Counted from the stretch's first letter, positions 1 to 8,888 are shown. The stretch: 64,000 nucleotides of DNA from Cupriavidus agavae (GCF_004217045.1 NZ_SGXM01000002.1:496001-560000), one strand, 5' to 3'. Program-made: numbers and translations. Notes: generated by a model from the letters alone, not told the origin.

Positions 1-69
1 CTGTTGCGCCCGCGCCATGCGGCGCGCGCGCCCGCGCCCGCGGGTGCCAATAACAAGGAATCAAGAGCA

Positions 70-1152
70 ATGGCAACTTCCAACAAGCTGCCAGCCTGGA
101 CCATCTGGTCCCCGCTGGCCGCCTGGGTCGCATTCGGCCTGGGTATTCTTCTGACGGATCAGGGATGGACCGTAGCGGTGATGGCCGCCGCACTGGCCGG
201 CGCGGTGTTTGCCGCGGTGCACCATGCCGAGGTTGTCGCCCACAAGGTCGGCGAGCCGTTCGGCACACTGGTGCTGGCGATTGCCGTGACCGTGATCGAG
301 GTGGCCCTGATCGTCTCGGTGATGCTGTCCTCGGGCCCCGAAAAAGCCGGCCTGGCGCGCGACACCGTGTTTGCCGCCGTGATGATCATCTGCAACGGCA
401 TCGTCGGCCTGTGCCTGTTCGTGGGCGCGCTGCATCACCGCGAGCAGGCGTTCCAGGCGCCGGGCGCCAATGCCGCCATGGCGATCCTGGTCACGCTGCT
501 CGGCCTGACGATGATCCTGCCCAACTTCACCAGCACCACGCCGGGCCCGGTGCTGTCATCGTCGCAACTGATCTTCGCGGGCGTGATGTCGCTGGTGCTC
601 TACGGCTGCTTCGTGTTCGTGCAGACCGTGCGCCACCGCGACTACTTCCTCGTGGAAGGCAGCCGCGACGAGAACGTGCACGCGCCGCCGCCGCCGACGA
701 AGGTGGCCGCCGCCAGCGCGATTCTGCTGATCGTCTGCCTGGTGGCGGTGGTGGCGCTGGCCAAGCTGCTGTCGCCGTTCGTGGAGCGTGCCGTGTTCGA
801 CGCCGGCCTGCCGCCGGCCGTGGTGGGCGTGGTGATCGCCGCGCTGGTGCTCTTGCCCGAGGGGCTCGCGGCCCTGCGCGCCGCCCGTGCCGACCGCATC
901 CAGACCAGCCTGAACCTGGCGCTGGGCTCCGCGCTGGCCAGTATCGGCCTGACCATCCCCACCGTGGCCGCCGTCTTCGTGTTCCTGGGCCGCCCGCTGG
1001 AACTGGGCCTCGGCGCCAAGGAAATGCTGCTGCTGTTCCTGACGATGACCGTCGCGGCGCTCACGCTGGGCATGGGCCGCACGACGATCCTGCAGGGCGT
1101 GGTGCACCTGGTGATTTTTGCGGCGTATCTGTTCCTGACCGTGGTGCCTTGA
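70..1152 (+). CDS. chaA: Ca2+/H+ antiporter, ChaA-like
   Basis: An integral inner-membrane cation/proton exchanger of about 360 residues, made almost entirely of hydrophobic helices. It shows the two inverted alpha-repeats of the CaCA superfamily: an early one around EVVAHKVGEPFGT with an acidic VTVIEVAL segment, and a late one around LPEGLAALRAARADRIQTS followed by LNLALGSALASIGLTIP. These acidic helices bind the cation in the family, so export of Ca2+ (possibly Na+ or K+) against protons is expected. The ATG at 70 is chosen because AAGGA lies just upstream and the residues before it are low-complexity Arg/Ala/Pro. It converges on the Bug gene across a GC-rich palindrome. Family call firm; ion specificity inferred. 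Confidence 0.88.
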   Translation: MATSNKLPAWTIWSPLAAWVAFGLGILLTDQGWTVAVMAAALAGAVFAAVHHAEVVAHKVGEPFGTLVLAIAVTVIEVALIVSVMLSSGPEKAGLARDTVFAAVMIICNGIVGLCLFVGALHHREQAFQAPGANAAMAILVTLLGLTMILPNFTSTTPGPVLSSSQLIFAGVMSLVLYGCFVFVQTVRHRDYFLVEGSRDENVHAPPPPTKVAAASAILLIVCLVAVVALAKLLSPFVERAVFDAGLPPAVVGVVIAALVLLPEGLAALRAARADRIQTSLNLALGSALASIGLTIPTVAAVFVFLGRPLELGLGAKEMLLLFLTMTVAALTLGMGRTTILQGVVHLVIFAAYLFLTVVP

Positions 1153-1173
1153 GTTTCTGACTCCCGCCGGGCT

Positions 1174-1210
1174 TGGCTCCCCTCTCCCACAACGCGGCAG
1201 AGGGGAGCCA
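1174..1210. repeat. GC-rich dispersed palindrome, copy 1 (between convergent genes)
   Basis: Arms TGGCTCCCCTCT (1174-1185) and AGAGGGGAGCCA (1199-1210) are perfectly complementary. It lies between the stops of chaA and the Bug gene, so it may act as a bidirectional transcription barrier. It belongs to the dispersed CCCCTCTCCC family seen at several other places in the window. Confidence 0.75.
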
Positions 1211-1216
1211 CCACAC

Positions 1217-2182
1217 TCAATCCCCGCGTATCCCTTTCTCGCGGATCAGCGTTCCCCACTTAGCCGTTTCTTTCGCCAGATGGTCCTTCAACTGGGCCGG
1301 CGTGCTGCCGATCGGCTCCGCGCCGATGCCGGCCAGCTTCTGCTGCACCGCCGGCTTCTTCAGCGCTTCCACCATCGCGCGGTTCAGCGTGTCGATCACC
1401 GGCTGCGGCGTCCTTGCGGGCACGAAGGCGGCGAACCACGGCGACAACTCATAGCCGGGCACACCGGCCTCGGCCACCGTGGGCACGTTCGGCAGCGCCG
1501 TCGAGCGCTTGCTGGTGGTCACGGCAATCGGCGTGAGCTTGCCGCTGTCGATATGGGGCTTGGCCGAGGTGATGCTGTCGAACATGTAGTCGACCTGCCC
1601 GCCCAGCAGGTCGGTGATGGCCGGGCCCGAGCCCTTGTACGGAATATGGAGCAGGTCCACCTGCGCCATCGACGTGAACAGTTCGCCGGCCAGATGGATC
1701 GACGTACCGTTGCCGGCCGACGCGTAGGTGTACTTGCCCGGCTTCGCCCTGGCGCTGGCGATCACCTCGGCCACGGTCCTGGCGGGCGTCCTGGCCTTGT
1801 TGGCGACCAGCACGTTCGGCACCACGGCCAGCAGCGAGACCGGCGCGAAATCCTTGAGCGGATCGTAGGCCAGCTTGCCGTACAGCGCCGGGTTCACGGC
1901 CATGCCGTTGGCCACGATGATCATGGTGTAGCCATCGGCCGGCGCGCGGGCCACGAGTTCGGCGCCGATGTTGCCGCCGGCCCCGGGCCGGTTCTCGACG
2001 ACGATGGCCTGGCCCAGCGTCTTCGCCATGTCCTCGCCCAGCGTGCGCGCGATGTTGTCCATCGCGCCGCCCGCCGGGAACGGCACGACCCAGCGGATCG
2101 GGTGGTCGGGGTACGCGGCGTGGGCCGGCGCGGCGGCGAGCAGTGCGGCGGCCATGGCCAGTGTCGGCAGCAGGGTTTTCAT
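1217..2182 (-). CDS. Bug-family periplasmic substrate-binding protein (TctC-like)
   Basis: A 321-residue exported binding protein of the tripartite tricarboxylate transporter (Bug) family, which captures carboxylates in the periplasm. A cleavable signal peptide (MKTLLPTLAMAAALLAAAPAHA) is followed by the family hallmark YPDHPIRWVVPFPAGGAMDNIARTL, and later by GNGTSIHLAGELF and the VPTVAEAGVPGYE motif. GGAG sits just upstream of the ATG. It starts 78 bp downstream of catB on the same strand, so the two are probably cotranscribed and the ligand may be an aromatic acid or muconate-type dicarboxylate. That ligand is inference: the family is very large and mostly lacks adjacent membrane components, as here. 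Confidence 0.88.
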   Translation of the reverse strand: MKTLLPTLAMAAALLAAAPAHAAYPDHPIRWVVPFPAGGAMDNIARTLGEDMAKTLGQAIVVENRPGAGGNIGAELVARAPADGYTMIIVANGMAVNPALYGKLAYDPLKDFAPVSLLAVVPNVLVANKARTPARTVAEVIASARAKPGKYTYASAGNGTSIHLAGELFTSMAQVDLLHIPYKGSGPAITDLLGGQVDYMFDSITSAKPHIDSGKLTPIAVTTSKRSTALPNVPTVAEAGVPGYELSPWFAAFVPARTPQPVIDTLNRAMVEALKKPAVQQKLAGIGAEPIGSTPAQLKDHLAKETAKWGTLIREKGIRGD

Positions 2183-2260
2183 GTTGTCTCCGTGGTCTTT
2201 TCGATGCTTTGGGCGTTGGGCGTTGGGCGTCCTGGGTGTCCCGGGTGTCCTGGCCCGGGC

Positions 2261-3379
2261 TCAGGCGCGGCGATAGTGCGCGAGCTTGTCTTCGTCGATG
2301 CCGAGCCCCAGCCCGGGGCCTTGCGGCAGGTGCAGCGCAAAGTCGCGGTACACGGGCCGTTCGGTCACGATGTCGTCCTTCACCAGCAGCGGGCCGAACA
2401 GTTCGGTGCCCCACGCCAGTTGCGGCAGCGTGCAGAAGCCATGCGCGGCGGCGATGGTGCCCACGGCGCCTTCCAGCATCGTGCCGCCATAGAGCGCGAT
2501 GCCGGCCGCCTCGCCCACGGCAGCGGTGCGCAGCATGCCGAAAATGCCGCCCGACTTGGCGATCTTCAGCGCGAACACGTCGGCGGCGCCCAGCCGCGCC
2601 AGTTCCATCGCATCCGCCGGGCCGGCCACGGACTCGTCAGCCATGATCGGCACCACGAAACGCTGGGCCAGGCGGGCCAGCGCGGCGGGATGGTCGCGCG
2701 GCGTGGGTTGCTCGATCAGGTCGATGCCCGCCGCTTCGAGCATGGCGATGCCCGGGGCGGCGTCGGCCTCGTGCCACGCCTGGTTGACGTCCACGGTCAC
2801 GCGGGCCCGGTCGCCCAGCGCACGCTTGATGGCCGCAACATGCGCCACGTCGTCGCGCACGCTGCGGCGGCCGATCTTGAGCTTGAACGTGTTGTGGCGG
2901 CGCTCGGCCAGCAGGCGCTCGGCCTCCTCGATATCGCGTGCCGTGTCGCCGCTGGCCAGTGTCCAGAGCACCGGCAGCGTGTCGCGCACGGCGCCACCCA
3001 GCAGCGTGGCCAGAGGCACGCCCAGGCGCTTGCCCTGCCCGTCGAGCATGGCGGTCTCCAGCGCCGACTTCGCAAAACGGTTGCCGCGCGCCACCTTGTT
3101 GAGCCGCGCCATCGCGCCGTGCACATTGGTGGCGTCCTGGCCCACCAGCGCCGGCGCCAGATAGGTATCGATCGTCAGCTTGATGCCTTCCGGGCTCTCG
3201 TCGCCATAGGACAGCCCGCCTATCGTCGTCGCTTCGCCGATGCCCTCCACGCCGTCGCTGCAGCGCATCCGCACGATGACCAGCGTCTGCTGCTGCATCG
3301 TGGCCATCGCCAGCTGATGGGCCCGGATCGTGGGCAGGTCCACCAGAATGGCCTCAATGGAAGAAATCGTCGCGGTCAT
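2261..3379 (-). CDS. catB: muconate cycloisomerase
   Basis: Converts cis,cis-muconate to muconolactone in the catechol branch of the beta-ketoadipate pathway. The 372-residue product is a full-length enolase-superfamily MLE enzyme: FKLKIG carries the K-x-K pair (K166, K168), metal ligands appear as D197 in TVDVN, E223 in LIEQP and D248 in ADES, and K272 (LKIAKSGG) is the opposite-face lysine. I start at ATG 3379, where the homologous sequence MTATISSIEAILVDLP begins; an upstream in-frame ATG at 3400 would add only seven residues and has no clear ribosome site. It is divergent from catR with the operator between them. catA and catC are absent from this window. Chloromuconate cycloisomerase is an alternative but less likely without a chlorocatechol cluster. 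Confidence 0.88.
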   Translation of the reverse strand: MTATISSIEAILVDLPTIRAHQLAMATMQQQTLVIVRMRCSDGVEGIGEATTIGGLSYGDESPEGIKLTIDTYLAPALVGQDATNVHGAMARLNKVARGNRFAKSALETAMLDGQGKRLGVPLATLLGGAVRDTLPVLWTLASGDTARDIEEAERLLAERRHNTFKLKIGRRSVRDDVAHVAAIKRALGDRARVTVDVNQAWHEADAAPGIAMLEAAGIDLIEQPTPRDHPAALARLAQRFVVPIMADESVAGPADAMELARLGAADVFALKIAKSGGIFGMLRTAAVGEAAGIALYGGTMLEGAVGTIAAAHGFCTLPQLAWGTELFGPLLVKDDIVTERPVYRDFALHLPQGPGLGLGIDEDKLAHYRRA

Positions 3380-3460
3380 ACCTTTTCCATGCGGATTCAT
3401 TGTGAAACCGAGTATGGCCGTTGACGTGGCGGGTGTCCAAGACCGAAGATGTCTCGATTG

Positions 3461-3475
3461 ATACCCGTAAGGTAT
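3461..3475. promoter_or_regulatory. CatM/BenM-type operator, ATAC-N7-GTAT
   Basis: The bases ATACCCGTAAGGTAT match exactly the ATAC-N7-GTAT recognition site established for the muconate-responsive LysR regulators CatM and BenM. The site begins 82 bp upstream of the catB start and ends 6 bp before the catR start, overlapping its likely ribosome-binding region (AAGG), so it can serve both activation of catB and autorepression of catR. A further ATAC half-site occurs on the minus strand near 3412-3415. Confidence 0.8.
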
Positions 3476-3481
3476 GGAACC

Positions 3482-4366
3482 ATGGAACTCCGGCATTTGC
3501 GCTACTTCCAGGCCGTGGCGCAGGAACTCAACGTGACACGGGCTGCCGAGAAGCTGCATATGGCGCAACCGCCGCTTTCGCGCCAGATCCGGCAGTTCGA
3601 GGAAGAAATCGGCGTGGCGCTGTTCGACCGGGTCGGGCGCGGGCTGCGGCTGACCGAAGCGGGCCGCTTCCTGCTGGAGCAGTCGCTGCAACTGACCCAG
3701 CGGCTGGAAGAGACGCTGGAAGGCACGCGGCGCATTGGCCGCAACGAGAAGCGCTGGTTCGGCATCGGCTTCGTGCCATCGGTGCTGTACGGCGTACTGC
3801 CCGGCCTGATCCGCGAGTTGCGCGGCGATGACAGCGGCGTCGAAGTGGGGCTGACGGAGATGATCACCGTCCAGCAGCTCGACGCACTGAAGTCCGGCCG
3901 GATCGACCTGGCCTTCGGCCGGCTGCGCTTCAGTGACCCGGCCATCGTCCAGCAGGTGGTGATGGCCGAGCCGCTGGTGGCCGCGATGCCGGCTGCGGCG
4001 CCGTCCCCGGCAGGGCCGTTCGATGCCGGTACGCTGGCGCGGCAACCGCTGATCCTCTACCCCGCCCGCCCCCGGCCAAGCTATGCCGACCACGTGCTGG
4101 CGCTGTTCCGGGCGCAGGGGTTGCAGCCGCGGATCGTACAGGAGGCCAATGAGCTGCAGACGGCGCTGGGGCTGGTGGCGGCGGGCCTGGGGATGACACT
4201 CGTGCCGGCCTCGGTGCAGCGCCTGCATCGGGACGATGTGCGCTATGTGCCGGTGCAAGCACCGGGCTTTGTCTCGCCGGTGATCATGAGTTACCGGGCC
4301 GGCGACACCTCGGCCCAACTGGCGCGGGCCATCGCCTGGGTCCGCACGCGTACGGAGGCGCCCTGA
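3482..4366 (+). CDS. catR: LysR-type regulator of catB (CatR/BenM-like)
   Basis: A 294-residue LysR regulator that probably activates catB in response to muconate. The N-terminal winged HTH (MELRHLRYFQAVAQELNVTR, then AAEKLHMAQPPLSRQIRQFE) and the effector domain beginning near residue 90 (IGFVPSVLYGVLPGLIRELR) follow CatM/BenM closely. I use ATG 3482, the conserved MELRHLRYF start, rather than an upstream in-frame start at 3449, because the operator palindrome lies in the intervening sequence. Divergent arrangement with catB and the exact CatM/BenM site make the assignment strong; the true effector is inferred. Confidence 0.88.
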   Translation: MELRHLRYFQAVAQELNVTRAAEKLHMAQPPLSRQIRQFEEEIGVALFDRVGRGLRLTEAGRFLLEQSLQLTQRLEETLEGTRRIGRNEKRWFGIGFVPSVLYGVLPGLIRELRGDDSGVEVGLTEMITVQQLDALKSGRIDLAFGRLRFSDPAIVQQVVMAEPLVAAMPAAAPSPAGPFDAGTLARQPLILYPARPRPSYADHVLALFRAQGLQPRIVQEANELQTALGLVAAGLGMTLVPASVQRLHRDDVRYVPVQAPGFVSPVIMSYRAGDTSAQLARAIAWVRTRTEAP

Positions 4367-4370
4367 CCGC

Positions 4371-5525
4371 TCAGGCGGAAACGATCTTCGGCTTGGCGCG
4401 CGCGGCAACCTTGCGCGCCTCCTTGCGGCGCCCGTACCAGCCGCCGGCCAGCAGCAGCACGGCCACGGCCACGATGTCGCCGGTCAGCGCCACCGGCCGG
4501 GTGGGGCGGCCGCCCGCGAAGCCGTAGGTCAGCCCCTCGATGCCGACCGACACCACGGCGCCCAGCACGAAGCAGAACAGGCTGTGGCGCCCGATCTGCA
4601 CCACCGGGCCCATGAAGCTGGCCATGCGCCCGATCCATCCCGCGCGCACCGCCAGGTAGACCAGCCATGCCAGCCCCAGGAAGCTGACCACGCGCAGCGC
4701 CGCCAGGCTCTGCTTGGGCAGCGGGAAGACCATGGTCGGCACCCACGCCGGCAGCCATGCCTCGTAGACATGCGGCCGCATCCACAGGTAGGCCGCCGCC
4801 ATGCATACCAGTGCCACCACCACCGCGCCAGCGGTAAAGGCGCGGCGCACGATGGTCTGCTGCGGCAGGATGAAATCGGGACGCAGCCGCGCCAGCAGGC
4901 CCATGGCGAACATCAACTGCCACGCAAACGGATTGAAGCTCCAGCCGCGCGGCTCGCTGCTGGGCAGGAACGGCAGCAGCGACGGCGACATCAGCCACAG
5001 CGCCACGCTGCCGCAGATGAACGCCAGCGGCTGAGCCCGCGCCCAGCGGATGGCCAGCGGCGCCACGCCGATGAAGACGGCGTACATCGGCAAGACATCG
5101 GACACGAACGGCTGGCGCACCAGCCCCACCACCTGCAGCACGGTGGCCAGCGGCTGGGCCATGAAGTCGAGCGCCTCGGTGGCGCGCACGGCCGGCGCCG
5201 GCACCTTGCACAGCGCCAGGACAAAGCCGAACAGCAGCATCAGCACGCCGGTCAGCACGAAGGTCTTGTAGATCTCCCAGCTGCGGCGGCGCAGGCGCTT
5301 GCGCGCGGCGCTGGCACCGTCGCGCGCTTCCATCGCCAGATAGGCGGCGCCGGCCGAATAGCCGGCCAGGAAGACGAACACCTCGGCGGCGTCGAACAGC
5401 TGGAAATTTCGGATCGTATAGTCGGCCAGCACACTGCCGTTGACGTGATCGACCACGATGAAGAGCAGCGCGATGCCGCGAATCAGGTCGATCTCGGTGC
5501 GCCGGGCGTTGTTGACTGCATTCAC
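4371..5525 (-). CDS. OpgC-domain membrane protein (acyltransferase-like)
   Basis: A 384-residue multi-pass inner-membrane protein of the OpgC family, which in enteric bacteria succinylates periplasmic glucans. The N-terminus RRTEIDLIRGIALLFIVVDHVNGS carries the Asp and His of the family's acyltransferase-like first helix, followed by FQLFDAAEVFVFLAGYSAG and about ten hydrophobic segments; the C-terminus is basic. Translation starts with GTG at 5525; no strong ribosome site is visible. It converges on catR with only 4 bp between stops. No opgG/opgH genes lie nearby, so a different acceptor (another polysaccharide or lipid) is possible. Confidence 0.8.
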   Translation of the reverse strand: MNAVNNARRTEIDLIRGIALLFIVVDHVNGSVLADYTIRNFQLFDAAEVFVFLAGYSAGAAYLAMEARDGASAARKRLRRRSWEIYKTFVLTGVLMLLFGFVLALCKVPAPAVRATEALDFMAQPLATVLQVVGLVRQPFVSDVLPMYAVFIGVAPLAIRWARAQPLAFICGSVALWLMSPSLLPFLPSSEPRGWSFNPFAWQLMFAMGLLARLRPDFILPQQTIVRRAFTAGAVVVALVCMAAAYLWMRPHVYEAWLPAWVPTMVFPLPKQSLAALRVVSFLGLAWLVYLAVRAGWIGRMASFMGPVVQIGRHSLFCFVLGAVVSVGIEGLTYGFAGGRPTRPVALTGDIVAVAVLLLAGGWYGRRKEARKVAARAKPKIVSA

Positions 5526-5648
5526 AAGGGCATCCCGAACATCGCCGGCAGCACGATAGCGGCCGCCGGCAACTGACGGTCAGCATCTTACCGTGACATC
5601 AGGGTTTACCTTGTAGCGCTGTGTTTCAGCGCGTTACGCCACCGGGTA

Positions 5649-6221
5649 TCAGGCGGCGCAGGCAGCATGCAGGCGCGCCAAAGTGCGCCGTCCGGCATCC
5701 ACGATCGTCGTGTCGTGTGTGGTTTGCGCGCGAACGATCATGCCTTCGATGCAGAGGATGGCCTCGGCAGCCACCGCTGCCGGATCGGCGAGACCCAGTT
5801 CTGCGGCGATCGCGGCGACAAAATCTTCCAGCGCCGCCTTGTGCGAGACCGCCTGCGCCATCAGGCGGGGATCGTCCGGCGCGCCGGAGCCGGTTTCGGC
5901 CACCATATTGATGAACGCGCAGCCCCGGAAGTCTTCGGTGCCGAACCATTCGCCAAGCGTATCGGCAATCACATCAAGGTTCGCCGTCTCCGCCAGCCGG
6001 CCGCGCACACCCGTCTCGAACCACGCCATCCATTGATCATGCCGGCGCTGCAGGTATTCGAAGATCAGATCGTTCTTGGACGGAAAGTGCCGATACAACG
6101 ACATCTTGGCTACGCCGGACTCGGCGATGATGCGGTCGATGCCGGTCGCCCGGTAACCCTGGCGGTAGAACAGCCGGGCGGCAGTATCGAGAATGCGGTC
6201 GCGGGCGGAGAGCGTGCTCAT
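5649..6221 (-). CDS. TetR-family repressor
   Basis: A 190-residue TetR/AcrR regulator. The DNA-binding domain is clear in the first 50 residues (RDRILDTAARLFYRQGYRAT, then GIDRIIAESGVAKMSLYRHFPSKNDLI); the rest is the helical ligand-binding domain, which is not informative about ligand. The palindrome at 6256-6269 just upstream of the start is nearly identical to two palindromes in front of the DUF1348 gene at 10684-11163, so this protein is the obvious candidate to regulate both itself and that gene. The start ATG at 6221 has only a weak ribosome site. Confidence 0.85.
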   Translation of the reverse strand: MSTLSARDRILDTAARLFYRQGYRATGIDRIIAESGVAKMSLYRHFPSKNDLIFEYLQRRHDQWMAWFETGVRGRLAETANLDVIADTLGEWFGTEDFRGCAFINMVAETGSGAPDDPRLMAQAVSHKAALEDFVAAIAAELGLADPAAVAAEAILCIEGMIVRAQTTHDTTIVDAGRRTLARLHAACAA

Positions 6222-6237
6222 TGGCGTGAAAGGATGT

Positions 6238-6269
6238 TGTCTCCGGGATTATAGGAGACAGGTCTGTAT
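6238..6269. promoter_or_regulatory. TetR operator region with two inverted repeats
   Basis: Two symmetric elements precede the tetR start: TGTCTCC (6238-6244) pairs with GGAGACA (6254-6260), and AGACAGGTCTGTAT spans 6256-6269. Read on the minus strand the latter is ATACAGACCTGTCT, one base different from ATACAGATCTGTCT at 11204-11217. The match with the DUF1348 promoter makes it a likely autoregulatory operator. Confidence 0.6.
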
Positions 6270-6307
6270 TGTTGGGACATTGCCCCGCTGCGGATTTGCT
6301 CCCTGCC

Positions 6308-7714
6308 TCAAGCCGCCTCGTCCAACTGCACCAGCTTGGCCTCGGCATCCCGCAGCGCCGTCCGCAAACCCTCTTCCACCACCGGGTGGTAGTAAGGCAT
6401 GGCCAGCATCTGCGCGATGGTCAGGTCCTGCTGATACGCCCAGGCCAGCAGATGCGCGATGTTCTCGGCGCGCGGACCCAGCCACTCGGCGCCCAGGAAG
6501 CGGCCCGTGGCGCGGTCGGCGTAGACGTGCATCAGTCCCTTGTTCTTCAGCATCACCCGGCTGCGGCCCTGGTCTTCGAAGCTGACCTCGCCGGTCACGA
6601 AGCTGCCCGGCGTCAGGTCGGCGAAGCGCTTGCCGACCATGGCGATCTGCGGGTCCGAGAACACCACGGCGATCGGTGCACGGCGCGTCAGGGCGCGCAC
6701 GTCGGGCCAGCGCGCCGCGCTCTCGCCGGCGATGCGGCCTTCATCGGCCGCCTCGTGCAGCAGCGGCAGCACGTTGTTGGCATCGCCGGCGATGAACACG
6801 GGCGCGTCGCCACACTGCAGCGTCACCGGATCGAACTCGGGCACGCCACGCGCGTCGAGTTTCAGCGCGGTGTTGTCGATGGCCAGGTTGTCCACGTTGG
6901 GCCGGCGGCCCGTGGCGGCCAGCACGTACTCGAAGCGCTCGGTCGCCACGTTGCCGCTCGGCGTCTCGAACGAGATCACGGCCTCGTCGCCTTCCCGGCG
7001 CATATCGGTCACGGTGGCATCCGGCTGCAGCGGGAACTCGGCGTTGAAGGCTTCCGCGGCATATTCGCGGATTTCCGGATCAGTCAGCGGACCCACGCCG
7101 CCGCCCACGCCGAACACGCGCACCCGCACCCCCAGCCGCGACAGCGCCTGGCCCAGTTCCAGCCCGATCACGCCGGGACCGAACACGGCCACGCTGCGCG
7201 GCAGGTCTTGCCACGAGAACACGTCGTCGTTGATGACCAGGCGGTCGCCGAACACCCCGAACGCCGCCGGCACGGCCGGACGCGAGCCGGTGGCAATCAC
7301 CACGCGGCTGGCGCGCACTTCGGTATGCTCGCCCACCTGCAGCATCGTGTTGTCGATGAACCGGGCGAAGCCCCGCAGGCGGTCGGCCTCGGGAATGTTC
7401 TCCACGCCACGGACCACGAAGCCCACGAAGCGGTCGCGCTCGCTGCGCACCCGCTGCATCACCGCGCGGCCGTCGATCCGCACCGGGCCGTCCACATGCA
7501 CGCCGAACGCCGCCGTATGGCGCGCCTCGTGCGCCGTCTCGGCCGCGGCGATCAGCAGCTTCGACGGCATGCAGCCCACGCGGGCACACGTGGTGCCATA
7601 CTCGCCGCCCTCGATGATCACGGCGCGCTTGCCGGCGGCGATGGCCGCCCGGTATGCCGCGAGCCCTGCGGTGCCTGCTCCAATCACTGCCACGTCGGTC
7701 TGAATCGTCTTCAT
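6308..7714 (-). CDS. dihydrolipoamide dehydrogenase-like flavoprotein disulfide reductase
   Basis: A 468-residue class I pyridine nucleotide-disulfide oxidoreductase. Visible are the FAD-binding VAVIGAGTAGLAAYRAA at the N-terminus, the redox-active pair C43/C48 in TTCARVGCMPSK, a second FAD motif around VFIAGDANN, and the C-terminal dimer-interface histidine (about H443 in YYHPVVEE). The Cys spacing is that of dihydrolipoamide dehydrogenase, but the flanking residues (TTCARVGCMPSK rather than TCLNVGCIPSK) and the absence of 2-oxoacid dehydrogenase genes suggest a stand-alone enzyme acting on another disulfide. It lies 215 bp downstream of the peroxiredoxin-glutaredoxin gene on the same strand, so it could belong to the same redox defence unit; that link is inference. 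Confidence 0.85.
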   Translation of the reverse strand: MKTIQTDVAVIGAGTAGLAAYRAAIAAGKRAVIIEGGEYGTTCARVGCMPSKLLIAAAETAHEARHTAAFGVHVDGPVRIDGRAVMQRVRSERDRFVGFVVRGVENIPEADRLRGFARFIDNTMLQVGEHTEVRASRVVIATGSRPAVPAAFGVFGDRLVINDDVFSWQDLPRSVAVFGPGVIGLELGQALSRLGVRVRVFGVGGGVGPLTDPEIREYAAEAFNAEFPLQPDATVTDMRREGDEAVISFETPSGNVATERFEYVLAATGRRPNVDNLAIDNTALKLDARGVPEFDPVTLQCGDAPVFIAGDANNVLPLLHEAADEGRIAGESAARWPDVRALTRRAPIAVVFSDPQIAMVGKRFADLTPGSFVTGEVSFEDQGRSRVMLKNKGLMHVYADRATGRFLGAEWLGPRAENIAHLLAWAYQQDLTIAQMLAMPYYHPVVEEGLRTALRDAEAKLVQLDEAA

Positions 7715-7773
7715 GATGCGTTTCCTGGGTAATGCCTGCTTTCAGTGGTCTGCACTGACCAATCGGCGGATGG

Positions 7774-7811
7774 GATGGCACCGGGCAGGCTTGCGGCAAG
7801 CCGGTGCCATC
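7774..7811. repeat. strong nested inverted repeat downstream of the peroxiredoxin gene
   Basis: GATGGCACCGG (7774-7784) pairs perfectly with CCGGTGCCATC (7801-7811), enclosing a smaller GGCTTG/CAAGCC stem. No U-tract follows on either strand, so it is not a textbook Rho-independent terminator; an RNA hairpin limiting read-through from the upstream peroxiredoxin gene into the reductase gene is plausible. Confidence 0.45.
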
Positions 7812-7929
7812 GGGTCCGGCGACTGCCGGCCCGTGACCGCCTCGCGCCGGGGCGCGAGGGAGCTGCGGGGGAAAAGGTGCCCAGGACACCGGTCGGGGGA
7901 ACCGGGCCCGGGCGGGGGATCGTTGCGGA

Positions 7930-8661
7930 TCAGGCGGCCAGGTACTGCTCCAGCGCCTCGGCGCCACCGACCAGCTTGCCGTTGATGAACACCTGCGGCG
8001 CGGTCATGCTGCCGGCCATGGCGCCCAGCACCTTGCCGCGGATCTTGTTGTCGAGCGGCACGTCGATGTACTCGAAGCCCTTGTCCGACAGCAACTGCTT
8101 GGCCTTGGCGCAGTGCGAGCAACCGACCTTCGAGAACACGACCACCTGGTCCGGACGCTTTGCGTCCGGGGCGATGTAGTTCAGCATCGTGTCGGCGTCC
8201 GAGACCTTGAACGGGTCGCCCGGCTCTTCCGGCTCGATGAACATCTTGTCGACCACGCCGTCCCGGACCAGCATCGAATAGCGCCAGCTGCGCTTGCCGA
8301 AGCCCAGGTCGGCCTTGTCCACGAGCATGCCCATGCCGTCGGTGAACTCACCGTTGCCGTCCGGAATCATCACGATGTTCTCGGACTCCTGGTCCTTGGC
8401 CCACTCGTTCATCACGAAGGTGTCGTTGACCGACACGCACAGGATGGTGTCCACGCCGGCGGCACGGAAGGCCGGGGCCAGTTCGTTGTAGCGCGGCAGG
8501 TGGGTCGACGAACAGGTGGGGGTGAAGGCGCCCGGCAGCGAGAACAGCGCAACGGTCTTGCCGTGGAACAGATCGGCCGTGGTCACGTCCTTCCACTCGT
8601 TGTTTTCACGAACGCGGAAAGTGACATTGGGGACGCGTTGGCCTTCACGGTTTTGCAGCAT
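7930..8661 (-). CDS. peroxiredoxin-glutaredoxin fusion (Prx5/hybrid type)
   Basis: A 243-residue thiol peroxidase with its own reductant. Residues 1-160 form a Prx5-type peroxiredoxin with the peroxidatic cysteine C50 in [14 protein letters not shown]; residues 170-243 are a glutaredoxin with C181-S-H-C184 and the GSH-binding [14 protein letters not shown]. Such hybrids reduce H2O2 and alkyl hydroperoxides using glutathione. ATG 8661 is chosen because AGGAG lies 8 nt upstream on the minus strand and the homologous sequence [15 protein letters not shown] begins there; upstream in-frame codons to 8760 are unsupported. A pair of OxyR-like 15-mers lies 100-150 bp upstream. Confidence 0.92.
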   Translation of the reverse strand: MLQNREGQRVPNVTFRVRENNEWKDVTTADLFHGKTVALFSLPGAFTPTCSSTHLPRYNELAPAFRAAGVDTILCVSVNDTFVMNEWAKDQESENIVMIPDGNGEFTDGMGMLVDKADLGFGKRSWRYSMLVRDGVVDKMFIEPEEPGDPFKVSDADTMLNYIAPDAKRPDQVVVFSKVGCSHCAKAKQLLSDKGFEYIDVPLDNKIRGKVLGAMAGSMTAPQVFINGKLVGGAEALEQYLAA

Positions 8662-8764
8662 GGGTATGACTCCTGAGGGTGGGTGTGTGCCACGTGTGGT
8701 GGCGATGGAGTGCATTCTCCCGGCCGGCATGTGATTTGTACAATTCATCGTTTCAACCATCTCG

Positions 8765-8813
8765 ATTGGTAATTACTATTATCGATGGACGAAATACGAT
8801 TGTTCTTTTCTAT
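8765..8813. promoter_or_regulatory. candidate OxyR-like LysR binding sites
   Basis: Two 15-mers, ATTGGTAATTACTAT (8765-8779) and ATTGTTCTTTTCTAT (8799-8813), share 11 of 15 positions. On the minus strand both read ATAG...A.C.AT, resembling the OxyR half-element ATAGNTNNNANCTAT. Their spacing is 34 bp rather than the canonical 22, so the assignment is tentative. They lie between the divergent peroxiredoxin and M20 peptidase genes. Confidence 0.3.
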
Positions 8814-8888
8814 CGGGTGAGCTTGGAGCGACGCCCGGCCATCGCTATCATTCCCGGCACATCAAAAAGACGAAGGGACAACCATCCG

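Noticed and set aside
1280..3424. Open frame of 714 codons on the plus strand
   Set aside because: It is antisense to catB and the Bug gene, Arg/His/Gln-rich, and has no recognisable domain.
2261..4408. Open frame of 715 codons on the minus strand covering catB and the antisense of catR
   Set aside because: catB homology begins at 3379; the part beyond is antisense to catR and low-complexity, so the long frame is an artefact of high GC.
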